Shown piece by piece: positions 15,913 through 23,800 of a DNA stretch of 64,000 bases. Position numbers and translations under genes: made by a program. Source of the DNA: Nocardia abscessus NBRC 100374 (GTDB taxonomy: Bacteria; Actinomycetota; Actinomycetes; Mycobacteriales; Mycobacteriaceae); assembly GCF_000308455.1 (NCBI RefSeq), contig NZ_BAFP01000109.1, positions 120,408 to 184,407 of the forward strand. Reading direction: 5' to 3'. Position 1 is the stretch's first letter; each line of letters opens with the position of its first letter. The notes beneath the pieces are model-generated. The model ran no database searches. It was not told the origin of the DNA and was given only the letters and a program-made list of their open reading frames with translations.

Positions 15913-16602
15913 GTGATCACCATGCGGAACGTGACCAAGTCGTACAAGACCTCGACGCGACCCGCGCTGGACAACATCACCGTCGATGTGGGCAAGGGCG
16001 AGTTCGTCTTCATCATCGGACCGTCCGGCTCGGGTAAGTCGACCTTCATGCGGTTGCTGCTCAAGGAGGAGACGCCCACGGCGGGCGAGATCAGAGTCGC
16101 CGATTACCGGGTCGACCGGTTGCCCGGTCGCAAGGTGCCCAAGTTGCGCCAGCGCATCGGGTGCGTCTTCCAGGACTTCCGGCTGCTGCAGCAGAAGACC
16201 GTGTACCAGAACGTCGCGTTCGCGCTCGAAGTGATCGGCAAGCGGCGCCAGTTCATCGACCGCACCGTCCCCGAGGTGCTCGACATGGTCGGCCTCGGCG
16301 GCAAGGCCGACCGGCTGCCCACCGAGCTTTCCGGTGGTGAGCAGCAGCGAGTCGCGATCGCGCGGGCGTTCGTGAACCGGCCGCTGGTGCTGCTGGCCGA
16401 CGAACCGACCGGCAACCTCGATCCCGACACCAGCGGCGACATCATGATGCTGCTGGAGCGGATCAACCGCATCGGCACCACGGTGGTGATGGCCACCCAC
16501 GACAACCACATCGTCGACGCGATGCGCAGGCGGGTGGTGGAGCTCGATCACGGACGCCTGGTGCGTGACGAGGCGACGGGCGTGTACGGGGTGGGCCGGT
16601 AA
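15913..16602 (+). CDS. ftsE: Cell-division ATP-binding protein FtsE
   Basis: The 229-residue ATPase of the FtsEX complex that controls peptidoglycan hydrolases at the septum. Walker A (GPSGSGKST), Q-loop (GCVFQDFRLL), signature (LSGGEQQRVAIARA), Walker B (VLLADEPTGNLD) and the switch His (MATHDNHIV) are all intact. The GTG at 15913 (VITMRNVTKSYK) is the family-consistent start. Its stop overlaps the ftsX start as TAATG. Confidence 0.96.
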   Translation: MITMRNVTKSYKTSTRPALDNITVDVGKGEFVFIIGPSGSGKSTFMRLLLKEETPTAGEIRVADYRVDRLPGRKVPKLRQRIGCVFQDFRLLQQKTVYQNVAFALEVIGKRRQFIDRTVPEVLDMVGLGGKADRLPTELSGGEQQRVAIARAFVNRPLVLLADEPTGNLDPDTSGDIMMLLERINRIGTTVVMATHDNHIVDAMRRRVVELDHGRLVRDEATGVYGVGR

Positions 16603-17507
16603 TGCGCGCGAGCTTCCTGTTCGGCGAGGTCTTCGCGGGCCTGCGCCGCAACGTCACGATGACCATCGCGATGATCCTGACCACCGCGGTCTCGCTGACC
16701 ATGCTCGGCGGCGGCCTGCTGGCTGTGCGCATCGCGGACAAGACCGAGCAGTACTTCCTCGACCGGCTAGAGGTGCGGCTGTACCTCACCGAGGACGTCT
16801 CGGCCAACGACCCGGACTGCTCGCTGGACCCGTGCCGCGCGCTCATGGCCGATCTGAAAGCCACCAGCGGCGTGGAGGCGGTCCAGTTCCTCAACCGGGA
16901 AGAGGCGGTCCGGGAGGCCAAGGAGAAGACCTTCAAGGACCAGCCCGAACTGGCCAAGTACGTCAGCGAGACGCCGTTGCCCGCCTCGCTGCGCGTGAAG
17001 ATGGAGAACGCGGAGCTCTACCCCACCATCTACGAGAAGTTCTACGACCGCCCCGGCGTCGGCATGGTGCGCAACGACAAGGACATCGTGGACCGGCTGG
17101 TCAGCCTGTTCGACGGGTTGCGCAACGCCGCGTTCGGCCTGGCCGTGCTGCAAGCGCTGGCCGCGGTGATGCTGATCGCGAACATGGTGCAGATCGCCGC
17201 GTTCACCCGCCGCACCGAGGTCGGCATCATGCGGCTGGTCGGCGCGACCCGCTGGTATACCCAGTTGCCGTTCCTGCTCGAGGCCGTGGCCGCCGCGCTG
17301 GCCGGTTCGTTGCTCGCGATGATCGGCCTGCTCATCGCCCGCCCGCTGGTGATCGACCGCGCCCTCGGCGACCTGTTCGCCAGCAAGGTGTTCCCGCGGA
17401 TCACCGGCGACGACATCGCGATGACCGCGCTGGTCATCGCCCCGGTCGGCATCGTCTTCGCGGCGATCACGGCCTACGCGACGCTGCGCTACTACGTGCG
17501 CGAGTGA
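16602..17507 (+). CDS. ftsX: Cell-division permease-like protein FtsX
   Basis: A 301-residue partner of FtsE. One N-terminal helix (about residues 20-42) is followed by a periplasmic domain of about 120 residues with an RLEVRLYLTEDVS entry and a Cys pair (DCSLDPC) that may form a disulfide, then three C-terminal helices (FGLAVLQALAAVMLIANMVQ; AVAAALAGSLLAMIGLL; VIAPVGIVFAAITAYATLRY). The external domain recruits a cell-wall hydrolase such as RipC in mycobacteria. It is the last gene of the operon. Confidence 0.96.
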   Translation: MRASFLFGEVFAGLRRNVTMTIAMILTTAVSLTMLGGGLLAVRIADKTEQYFLDRLEVRLYLTEDVSANDPDCSLDPCRALMADLKATSGVEAVQFLNREEAVREAKEKTFKDQPELAKYVSETPLPASLRVKMENAELYPTIYEKFYDRPGVGMVRNDKDIVDRLVSLFDGLRNAAFGLAVLQALAAVMLIANMVQIAAFTRRTEVGIMRLVGATRWYTQLPFLLEAVAAALAGSLLAMIGLLIARPLVIDRALGDLFASKVFPRITGDDIAMTALVIAPVGIVFAAITAYATLRYYVRE

Positions 17508-17512
17508 TCGTC

Positions 17513-17542
17513 GGAGCCGGTGGCTACCGAGCCACCGGCTCC
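17513..17542 (+). terminator. Strong hairpin directly after ftsX
   Basis: GGAGCCGGTGGCT and AGCCACCGGCTCC pair perfectly over 13 bp with a 4-base loop, 6 bp beyond the ftsX stop. It ends the operon at the place where other actinobacteria continue into smpB. Confidence 0.75.
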
Positions 17543-17591
17543 GCCGCGCCAGGAGTGGATGAGCCCGCACGGGCGCCGACCGCCCGGAACT

Positions 17592-17991
17592 TCACAGCAC
17601 GAGGTCGGTCAGCTGATCCCAGTCGAGCTGGATCCGGATCGGCAGGTCGACGGCGAAGGCGGTCCGACCGGTGCCAGGGAATTCCGGCAGCGGCGTATTC
17701 ACCCATTTTCTCGAGCCGGTCCGTCTTGACATCACTGGGCGAGATCACCTCGACGGCGATCTCGAGATGCCGTGCGGGCATCGACCGGACATCTGCCGGT
17801 ACGCGCTCGAACACCGCGATGTCGGGACGTCGGATTGTCGCTCGGGGCACTTCCCAGAGCACTACATCGAAATCGTGATCGGCGTCCAGGCGAGCCGACG
17901 GATCTTCGGCCATGTACTCCCGTGCGGCCGCCTCGAGCATCGCCAGTAGCCGGTGGACAGCCTTCTGGTTGCCCGGGTTGGTGATTCGCAT
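17592..17991 (-). pseudogene. Remnant of a Uma2/DUF820-family putative endonuclease
   Basis: The N-terminal two-thirds (MRITNPGNQKAVHRLLAMLE, LDADHDFDVVLWEVPRATIR, RPDIAVFERVP, VEVISPSDVKTDRLEKMGEY) carry the restriction-like core of Uma2 proteins (Asp of RPDIAVF, Glu of VEVISP). The Lys-containing strand and following segment that normally follow AAAGIP are missing. The last residues (LPIRIQLDWDQLTDLVL) are in another frame ending at 17592. An internal deletion of roughly 50 residues plus a frameshift explains this. The family expands in actinobacteria, often as selfish genes. Confidence 0.65.
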
Positions 17992-18054
17992 CGGACCGCA
18001 TCTCCGTGGCGCGGGAGGCCGCGAGAACGGGTGATGCTGCCTCTCGACGCGCTT

Positions 18055-18095
18055 CTTACTCGGGAGTAAGATAGCCTTACTCTGGAGTAAGATAG
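18055..18095. promoter_or_regulatory. Twin palindromic operator upstream of the fadE pair
   Basis: Two copies of CTTACTC-NN-GAGTAAG (18055-18070 and 18076-18091), each followed by ATAG, are spaced 21 bp centre to centre, two helical turns. Each is a perfect 7+7 inverted repeat of the kind bound by TetR-family dimers. It is 43 bp from the fadE24-like start and about 64 bp from the Uma2 remnant. No TetR gene adjoins it, so the regulator acts from elsewhere. Confidence 0.7.
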
Positions 18096-18133
18096 CTGGG
18101 GATAGACCGCACCAACCCATCCGAGAAAAACAG

Positions 18134-19528
18134 GTGATGATGAGCACTCGAGACAGCGCAACGACGCGACGTCCAGACACGTCCGCGGTCGGCATGAACC
18201 AACCCAAGCGGGATTGGATGGGCGCGGCGATGCGGGTCATGACGACCCTCACCGGGTCGGAACTCGCCGAGAAGTACAACCTGCGCAAGCCGATCGAGCG
18301 CGTCACCTACGAAGGCACCAAGACCGGCTTCCGCACGCTCGGCGCCGCGACGCGCGCCTTCGCCAAGGTCGCGGGCAGCGGTGCGCCGAAGCGCCTGGCC
18401 ACCAACGAGGCGAAGAACAAGGACTACTTCGACCTGACGCCGACCGACGAACAGCAGATGATCGTCGAGACGGTGAAGGAGTTCGCCGCCGAGATCCTGC
18501 GTCCGGCCGCCTACGAGGCCGACAACGCCGCCAAGGCGCCGCGCGACCTGCTCGAGCGCGCCGCCGAACTCGGCATCACCCTGATCAACGTCCCCGAGGA
18601 ACTCGAGGGTGCGGCCTCCGAGCGCGGCGCGGTGACCAACGCACTGGTCGCCGAGGCGCTGGCGCACGGCGACATGGGTCTTGCCCTGCCCATCCTGGCG
18701 CCCAGCGGTGTCGCGATCGCCCTCGCGCAGTGGGGCAGCGACGCACAGCAGAAGACCTACCTGCCCTCCTTCACCGGGGAGAACGTGCCGCAGGCCTCGG
18801 TCGTGATCAGCGAGCCGCGTGCGCTGTTCGACCCGTTCGCGCTGGAGACCAAGGCGGTGCGCTCGCCGAGCGGCTACCGCCTCTCGGGGGTGAAGAGCCT
18901 GGTGCCCGCCGCGGCCGACGCCGAGCTGTTCCTGGTCGCCGCCGAACTCGACGGGCGTCCGGCGCTGTTCATCGTCGAGTCGGACGCGCCCGGCCTGGTC
19001 GTGGAGGCCGACCCGAGCATGGGTCTGCGCGCCGCCGGCCTGGGCAGGCTGATCCTGGACAACGTCGCGGTCGGCGCCGACGCCATCCTGGGCGACGGCG
19101 ACGCCACGACCCGTGCAGATGAGTACGCCGACGCCGTGCGCCTGGCCCGTCTCGGCTGGGCTTCGCTCGCCGCGGGCACCGGCCAGGCCGTGCTGGACTA
19201 CGTGATCCCGTACGTGAACGAGCGGGAAGCGTTCGGCGAGCCGATCTCGCACCGCCAGGCGGTGGCGTTCATGGTCGCCAACATCGCGATCGAGCTCGAC
19301 GGCTTGCGGCTGGTCACCCTGCGCGGCGCTTCCCGCGCGGAGCAGGGCCTGTCGTTCGGCCGGGAGGCGGCGCTGGCCCGCAAGCTCGCCACCGACAAAG
19401 GCATGCAGATCGGCCTCGACGGCGTGCAGCTGCTCGGCGGTCACGGCTTCACCAAGGAACACCCGGTCGAGCGCTGGTACCGCGATTTGCGGGCCATCGG
19501 CATCGCCGAAGGTGTCGTGCTCATCTAA
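18134..19528 (+). CDS. fadE24: Acyl-CoA dehydrogenase (FadE24-like)
   Basis: A 464-residue flavoprotein for the first step of beta-oxidation or a related acyl-CoA desaturation. A 90-residue N-terminal extension precedes the core (YFDLTPTDEQQMIVETVKEF). The substrate-binding helices and C-terminal helical domain (GFTKEHPVERWYRDLR) are present. The usual FAD-contacting YxxTEP segment is altered to QASVVISEPRALFDP, and the catalytic base is not obvious, as in non-canonical FadE subunits that pair with a partner. The next gene is a second FadE, so a heteromeric enzyme is plausible. The pair corresponds in order and size to fadE24-fadE23 of M. tuberculosis. Confidence 0.8.
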   Translation: MMMSTRDSATTRRPDTSAVGMNQPKRDWMGAAMRVMTTLTGSELAEKYNLRKPIERVTYEGTKTGFRTLGAATRAFAKVAGSGAPKRLATNEAKNKDYFDLTPTDEQQMIVETVKEFAAEILRPAAYEADNAAKAPRDLLERAAELGITLINVPEELEGAASERGAVTNALVAEALAHGDMGLALPILAPSGVAIALAQWGSDAQQKTYLPSFTGENVPQASVVISEPRALFDPFALETKAVRSPSGYRLSGVKSLVPAAADAELFLVAAELDGRPALFIVESDAPGLVVEADPSMGLRAAGLGRLILDNVAVGADAILGDGDATTRADEYADAVRLARLGWASLAAGTGQAVLDYVIPYVNEREAFGEPISHRQAVAFMVANIAIELDGLRLVTLRGASRAEQGLSFGREAALARKLATDKGMQIGLDGVQLLGGHGFTKEHPVERWYRDLRAIGIAEGVVLI

Positions 19529-19561
19529 CCGGCCCGTTCCGTTTTCCAGGAGAACTCCCCC

Positions 19562-20785
19562 ATGATCAACCTCGAACTCCCCAAGAAGCTGCGGGCCAGC
19601 GCGAATCAGGCGCATCAGGTCGCGCAGGAGATCTTCCGCCCGATCTCGCGCAAGTACGACCTCGGCGAGCACGACTACCCGGTCGAGCTGGACACCATGG
19701 CCGCCATGGTCGAGGGTTTGGCCGACTCCGGCACCCAGAAGATCGGCGGTGCCGCCGGTGGCCGTTCCGACGACAGCGACAGCCACGCCACCGAGCTGCT
19801 CGGAAACACCAACGGCGGCAACATGTCCGCCTTGCTGAACGCGCTGGAGACGTCGTGGGGCGACGTCGGCCTCATGCTGTCGATCCCCTACCAGGGCCTG
19901 GGCAACGCGGCCATCGCCGCCGTCGCCACCGACGAGCAGCTCCAGCGCTTCGGCAAGGTGTGGGCCTCGATGGCGATCACCGAGCCTTCCTTCGGCTCCG
20001 ACTCCGCCGCCGTGTCCACCACCGCCGTGCTCGACGGCGACGAGTGGGTGCTCAACGGCGAGAAGATCTTCGTCACCGCCGGCCAGCGCTCGACCCACAT
20101 CGTGGTGTGGGCGACGGTGGACAAGAGCCTCGGCCGCGCGGCGATCAAATCGTTCGTCGTGCCGCGCGACGCTCCCGGCCTCTCGGTGGCGCGACTCGAG
20201 CACAAGCTCGGCATCAAGGCCTCCGACACCGCCGTACTGCTGTTGCAGGACTGCCGGATTCCGAAGGACAACATCCTCGGCAGCCCGGAAGTCAACGTGG
20301 AGAAGGGTTTCGCCGGGGTCATGCAGACCTTCGACAACACCCGTCCGCTCGTCGCCGCGATGGCGGTCGGCGTCGCCCGCGCCGCGCTGGAAGAGCTGCG
20401 CTCGATTCTGACCGCCGCGGGCGTGGAGATCTCCTACGACAGCCCGGCCAACAACCAGCACGCCGCCGCCGCCGAATTCCTGCGGATGGAAGCCGATTAC
20501 GAGGCCGCCTACCTGCTCGCCCTGCGCGCCGCGTGGATGGCCGACAACAAGAAGCCCAACTCGCTCGAGGCATCCATGTCCAAGGCGAAGGCGGGACGCA
20601 CCGGCACCGACGTCACCCTGAAGTCCGTCGAACTGGCCGGCGCCATCGGCTACTCGCAGCGCACCCTGCTGGAGAAGTGGGGCCGCGACTCGAAGATCCT
20701 CGACATCTTCGAAGGCACCCAGCAGATCCAGCAGCTCATCGTGGCGCGCCGCATCCTCGGCAAGACCAGCGCTGAGCTGAAGTGA
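19562..20785 (+). CDS. fadE23: Acyl-CoA dehydrogenase (FadE23-like)
   Basis: A 407-residue acyl-CoA dehydrogenase with a good ribosome site (CAGGAGAA). MAITEPSFGSDSAAVSTTAV is the FAD/substrate motif, VLNGEKIFVTAG the following strand, GVARAALEEL the middle helix, and ILDIFEGTQQIQQLIVARRI the C-terminal signature in which EG(T) often supplies the catalytic Glu. It starts 33 bp after the fadE24-like gene and ends at a strong terminator, so the two form a closed bicistronic operon under the twin palindrome. Confidence 0.85.
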   Translation: MINLELPKKLRASANQAHQVAQEIFRPISRKYDLGEHDYPVELDTMAAMVEGLADSGTQKIGGAAGGRSDDSDSHATELLGNTNGGNMSALLNALETSWGDVGLMLSIPYQGLGNAAIAAVATDEQLQRFGKVWASMAITEPSFGSDSAAVSTTAVLDGDEWVLNGEKIFVTAGQRSTHIVVWATVDKSLGRAAIKSFVVPRDAPGLSVARLEHKLGIKASDTAVLLLQDCRIPKDNILGSPEVNVEKGFAGVMQTFDNTRPLVAAMAVGVARAALEELRSILTAAGVEISYDSPANNQHAAAAEFLRMEADYEAAYLLALRAAWMADNKKPNSLEASMSKAKAGRTGTDVTLKSVELAGAIGYSQRTLLEKWGRDSKILDIFEGTQQIQQLIVARRILGKTSAELK

Positions 20786-20799
20786 CCTGGTAGACAACG

Positions 20800-20842
20800 A
20801 AAACCGGTGCGAGTCCACTCATCAACTCGCACCGGTTTTTTC
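20800..20842 (+). terminator. Strong rho-independent terminator of the fadE operon
   Basis: AAAACCGGTGCGAGT pairs perfectly with ACTCGCACCGGTTTT over 15 bp, with a 10-base loop, followed by a run of T: a textbook intrinsic terminator. Confidence 0.9.
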
Positions 20843-21139
20843 GTGCCCAGGGTTCGGATCATCAGTAACAGCTCGCTCAGGCCGCCTGTCGGCCGTCATC
20901 GGGGAATGCTTCCAGCTCAGCGCGGCCTGTGCTGATTCAGCTCGACGCCTTCCAACCGGTCCGGCTACGCGAGTGGATCGGTACGGGATCCCACCCAGTC
21001 GCTCAGCTCCGGCACCCGGATCGGCGATTGACAACTCCACAACTCGGCGGTAGGCCAGCGGACAACTCCAGCCGCCCAACATTTTCGGTGTCCCCGCTGC
21101 TATAGACCTCGAACCGGATGGTCCGTAGCCTTCGCACCC
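20843..21139. other. Gene-free stretch after the fadE operon
   Basis: About 300 bp with no convincing coding sequence; an 86-codon minus-strand frame here overlaps the fadE terminator and lacks a ribosome site and family features. No tRNA or repeat was recognised. Confidence 0.35.
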
Positions 21140-21220
21140 ATGTGGAGCATCGTGCTTATTTCGATTGTCAGTTGTATTGTGATCGCCGCTGGATTCGCGT
21201 GGGGGCTGCCCCGCGACTGA
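21140..21220 (+). CDS. Possible 26-aa single-helix membrane peptide
   Basis: ATG at 21140 opens MWSIVLISIVSCIVIAAGFA, then WGLPRD and TGA: a hydrophobic helix of about 18 residues with a short charged tail. No strong ribosome site precedes it. It lies convergent to the acyltransferase gene, 30 bp beyond its end. Small membrane peptides of this type are often missed; it may equally be chance. Confidence 0.3.
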   Translation: MWSIVLISIVSCIVIAAGFAWGLPRD

Positions 21221-21250
21221 GGATGGGCCATCGCTCGCATTCCACGTGGT

Positions 21251-22162
21251 TCAGTGCACTGCGTTCCGGTTGCGGCGAGCGAGCTGGGCAGCGGTGAGGT
21301 CGGCCGTCCAGAGGGGCTGGAGCATGTGCCAGTCGGCGGGGTGCGCGGCGATACCGGCGGCGAATCGGTCGGCCAGCGCCTGGGTGGTATCGGGCACGCC
21401 ACCGCTGGTGTCGATGGGGGAATCGACGTGGAATCCCCACCCGTCGGGCGTGTACCAGCAGTGCACGGGAAGCAGTGGCGCTCCGGTGTCGATCGCCAGC
21501 CGCGCGGGCCCGGCTGGCAGCCGTGCCGGTTCCCCGAAGAATGTGACCGGTACGCCCGTGCCGGACAGGTCGCGTTCACCGAGCAGACCGACTACCCGCC
21601 CCTGTCGAATCCGGGTGATCAGCTGTGCGAACGGCGGCGTCGCGGTACCGGTGAGCGGGATGATCTCGAATCCCAAGCGTTCGCGGAAGCGGACGAAGCG
21701 CTGGAACAACGATTCCGGGGCGAGCCGCTCCGCGACGACAGTTGGCGAGCCCACGCGTTGCACCAGCCAGACCCCCGCCAAGTCCCAATTCCCGCTGTGC
21801 GGCAAGGCGAGCACGGCACCGGTTCCGCGTTCGACCGCGTGGTGGATGTGTTCGAGCCCGGTGGCCGAGGATTCGATGGTGTCGGCCAGTCGCACCGGGT
21901 CCATCGATGGCAGCCGAAAGGCTTCGCGCCAGTAGCGGGCATAAGAGCGCAGGCTCGCACGGATGAGTGTCTGTGGCACCGCCTCGGGCGTGGTGCCCAG
22001 TACCCGAGACAGGTTGCGGCGCAATTGGTTCGGCCCACCGTCCCGGGCGGCGCGTTCGGCCCCGGCATCGAACAGGCGCACGGCCAGCGGTTCGGGCAGG
22101 GCGCGTACCAGCCGCCAACCGGCGGCGTAACCCAGGTCCCATACCCGGCCGGCCGGATCCAC
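21251..22162 (-). CDS. PatA-like phosphatidylinositol mannoside acyltransferase
   Basis: A 303-residue LpxL/HtrB-superfamily acyltransferase. VLALPHSGNWDLAGVWLVQR contains the HxxxxD catalytic dyad (His122, Asp127); YWREAFRLP, VVAERLAPESLFQRFVRFRE, LLGERDLSGTGVPVTFFGEP and AAHPADWHMLQPLW match mycobacterial PatA (Rv2611c) closely. PatA transfers palmitate to the mannose of phosphatidylinositol mannosides on the cytoplasmic membrane face. PatA is normally beside pgsA and pimA; here those genes are absent, so this is probably an additional paralogue with its own acceptor. GTG start at 22162. Confidence 0.85.
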   Translation of the reverse strand: MDPAGRVWDLGYAAGWRLVRALPEPLAVRLFDAGAERAARDGGPNQLRRNLSRVLGTTPEAVPQTLIRASLRSYARYWREAFRLPSMDPVRLADTIESSATGLEHIHHAVERGTGAVLALPHSGNWDLAGVWLVQRVGSPTVVAERLAPESLFQRFVRFRERLGFEIIPLTGTATPPFAQLITRIRQGRVVGLLGERDLSGTGVPVTFFGEPARLPAGPARLAIDTGAPLLPVHCWYTPDGWGFHVDSPIDTSGGVPDTTQALADRFAAGIAAHPADWHMLQPLWTADLTAAQLARRNRNAVH

Positions 22163-22573
22163 TACTCGCCGCCGGACTCGGCCGACCCCGCTTCGTCGGT
22201 CGCCACGGAAGGCGCTGCTGCGACGACGTCGCTGAATACGGGCAGCCGAACCGCTCCGACTACCGGCGCGCTGACCTCGGCGGGCTCACTCGGATGGCTG
22301 AACAAGGGTGCCCGGTTACTTCGATGCATTTCTGGATTCTCCGCTCACTCGCGATCGATGACGCCCAAATGGGTGGCATACCGCCATACGCGGTCACCAA
22401 CGCCGCGGATTCGGCGGTCGCCTCGTAAAACCACACTACCCTGGCCAGAACATACGGAACGGTTTTATCGAGAATGTGCGCGCACGCTCACGGTCGGCAG
22501 CCGAAACGCTCGCGCCGCCGCTGCCCTTGGACTCCGTACGCCTGCTCCCGTCGAGAAGCACGCCGCTGCATCG
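22163..22573. other. Gene-free stretch between divergent genes
   Basis: About 410 bp upstream of both the acyltransferase (minus) and a hypothetical gene (plus). Frames across it have no family features. It contains a short GTGCGCGCAC palindrome near 22476, but no convincing operator or RNA. Confidence 0.35.
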
Positions 22574-23209
22574 ATGAGTCAACGACACGATCACGCCATT
22601 CGGCGCTCACCCCTGGACAGGGCGCGCACCGAACAGGCAGCCTATCGCCCTGAGTCGCTGGATCGACTAGTCAGCGGACGTATTTCACTCGAGCAGTACC
22701 AGAAATTGCGCGCCGCCGCGGCCGGGAATCCGGCGGCCGAGCAGGCGATCGACCGGCTGATCGCCTCCGGTCAGCTCACCGAGGCCGGGTTGGTGGCCTT
22801 GCCCGCGCAGCCGTTCCAGATTCCGGCGCAGTCGGATATCGGACGCGGTGAGGGGCCTGGCGTGTACGGGTCCGGTATCGCGCTGGGCGTGGACGGATTC
22901 CGGATCGGGTTCTTCGGCGGGCCGGGCACCATCTCACCGAATCAGGGCGGCGCCAAGCTCGAAGTGCTGTGGATCAACCTCGCCAACGGGCGCAGCGGCA
23001 CCGAATCGCTCTACGAGCACAACGACGTTCCGGTGGACACCACCATTCGCACACGCGCACTCGACACCGGCGCGGGACCGGTGGTCGCCGCGGTGTACGG
23101 ATCGCTGTGGCATCGCTGGTCGGTACCCGTGAGCGACGTGAACCCGGACGGGTACGCCTACCGGCTGGGCACGATCTCGGTGCCGTCGTTCGGCGCCGTC
23201 TACAACTGA
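22574..23209 (+). CDS. Conserved-looking hypothetical protein
   Basis: A 211-residue protein of unrecognised family. The N-terminal 90 residues are charged and helical (RPESLDRLVSGRISLEQYQK, LRAAAAGNPAAEQAIDRLIA), reminiscent of short DUF-type helical domains. The C-terminal half is beta-rich (VYGSGIALGVDGFRIGFFGG, LEVLWINLANGRSGTESLYE, VVAAVYGSLWHRWSVPVSDV). No signal peptide or transmembrane helix. A hairpin follows within 10 bp. Codon use is like its neighbours, so it is probably a real gene. Confidence 0.6.
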   Translation: MSQRHDHAIRRSPLDRARTEQAAYRPESLDRLVSGRISLEQYQKLRAAAAGNPAAEQAIDRLIASGQLTEAGLVALPAQPFQIPAQSDIGRGEGPGVYGSGIALGVDGFRIGFFGGPGTISPNQGGAKLEVLWINLANGRSGTESLYEHNDVPVDTTIRTRALDTGAGPVVAAVYGSLWHRWSVPVSDVNPDGYAYRLGTISVPSFGAVYN

Positions 23210-23217
23210 CCGAGCGC

Positions 23218-23258
23218 GAAGGCTCCGGCTCCCCGCCGCCACGGGGGCTGGAGCCTTC
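23218..23258 (+). terminator. Imperfect terminator hairpin
   Basis: GAAGGCTCC...CCCC pairs with GGGG...GGAGCCTTC, with a small internal bulge, immediately downstream of the hypothetical gene and followed by GGTTTG. Confidence 0.5.
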
Positions 23259-23298
23259 GGTTTGTCGGACATCACGTAGATCCGTAGCTTTTGCATTC

Positions 23299-23800
23299 GT
23301 GAGCCTGGAAGACCGAGTCGCCGAGCTGGAGCGGCGGCTCAGCGCGCTGGAAGAGAACCTACGGCCGGAGAACCTCCCGGGCGGATACCGAGCAGTGGGC
23401 GGTGACCCGCCTGCAGGACGAGTTCGCGGCGGCCGACGAGCCCAACGGCGGAGTCGTCTTCGCCGGATCGGTCCGGCTGCCCAACGATCAGCAACGCGAA
23501 TGGCAGGCCCGGTTCACCACCGGCGACCTCATCGAGGACGACTGGGCCGAGACCGCGGAATGTCTTGCCGCGCTGGGCAGCCCGGTCCGGCTGCGCCTGC
23601 TGCGCGAGATCATGGGCGGGCGGAGAACCGCGGCCGAACTGGCCGGAGTGGACGGTGTCGGCACCTCCGGCCAGATCTATCACCACCTGCGTCAGCTGGC
23701 CGCGGTCGGCTGGCTGCACACCGCGGGCCAGGGGCGGTTCGAGGTCCCCGCCGCCCGGGTGGTTCCGCTACTGGTCGCCCTGGCCAGCGCCCGACGCTGA
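23299..23800 (+). CDS. ArsR-like HTH regulator, apparently frameshifted near 23380
   Basis: A GTG at 23299 begins a coiled-coil head (VSLEDRVAELERRLSALEEN). At about 23380 the frame must change for it to continue into DTEQWAVTRLQDEFAAADEP and the body ending at 23800. The body holds a winged helix (CLAALGSPVRLRLLREIMGG, TAAELAGVDGVGTSGQIYHH, LRQLAAVGWLHTAGQGRFEV) typical of ArsR/HTH_20 regulators. A GTG at 23402 could start a 133-residue protein without the head. Either a single-base error or mutation, or an internal start, explains the break. Its end overlaps the convergent AhpD-like gene by 33 bp. Confidence 0.6.

Noticed and set aside
18077..20818. A 913-codon minus-strand frame
   Set aside because: Exactly antisense to the two fadE genes, His/Gly/Val-rich, no motifs; a shadow.
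20822..21082. 86-codon minus-strand frame
   Set aside because: Begins in intergenic DNA, ends inside the fadE terminator, no ribosome site and no recognisable features.
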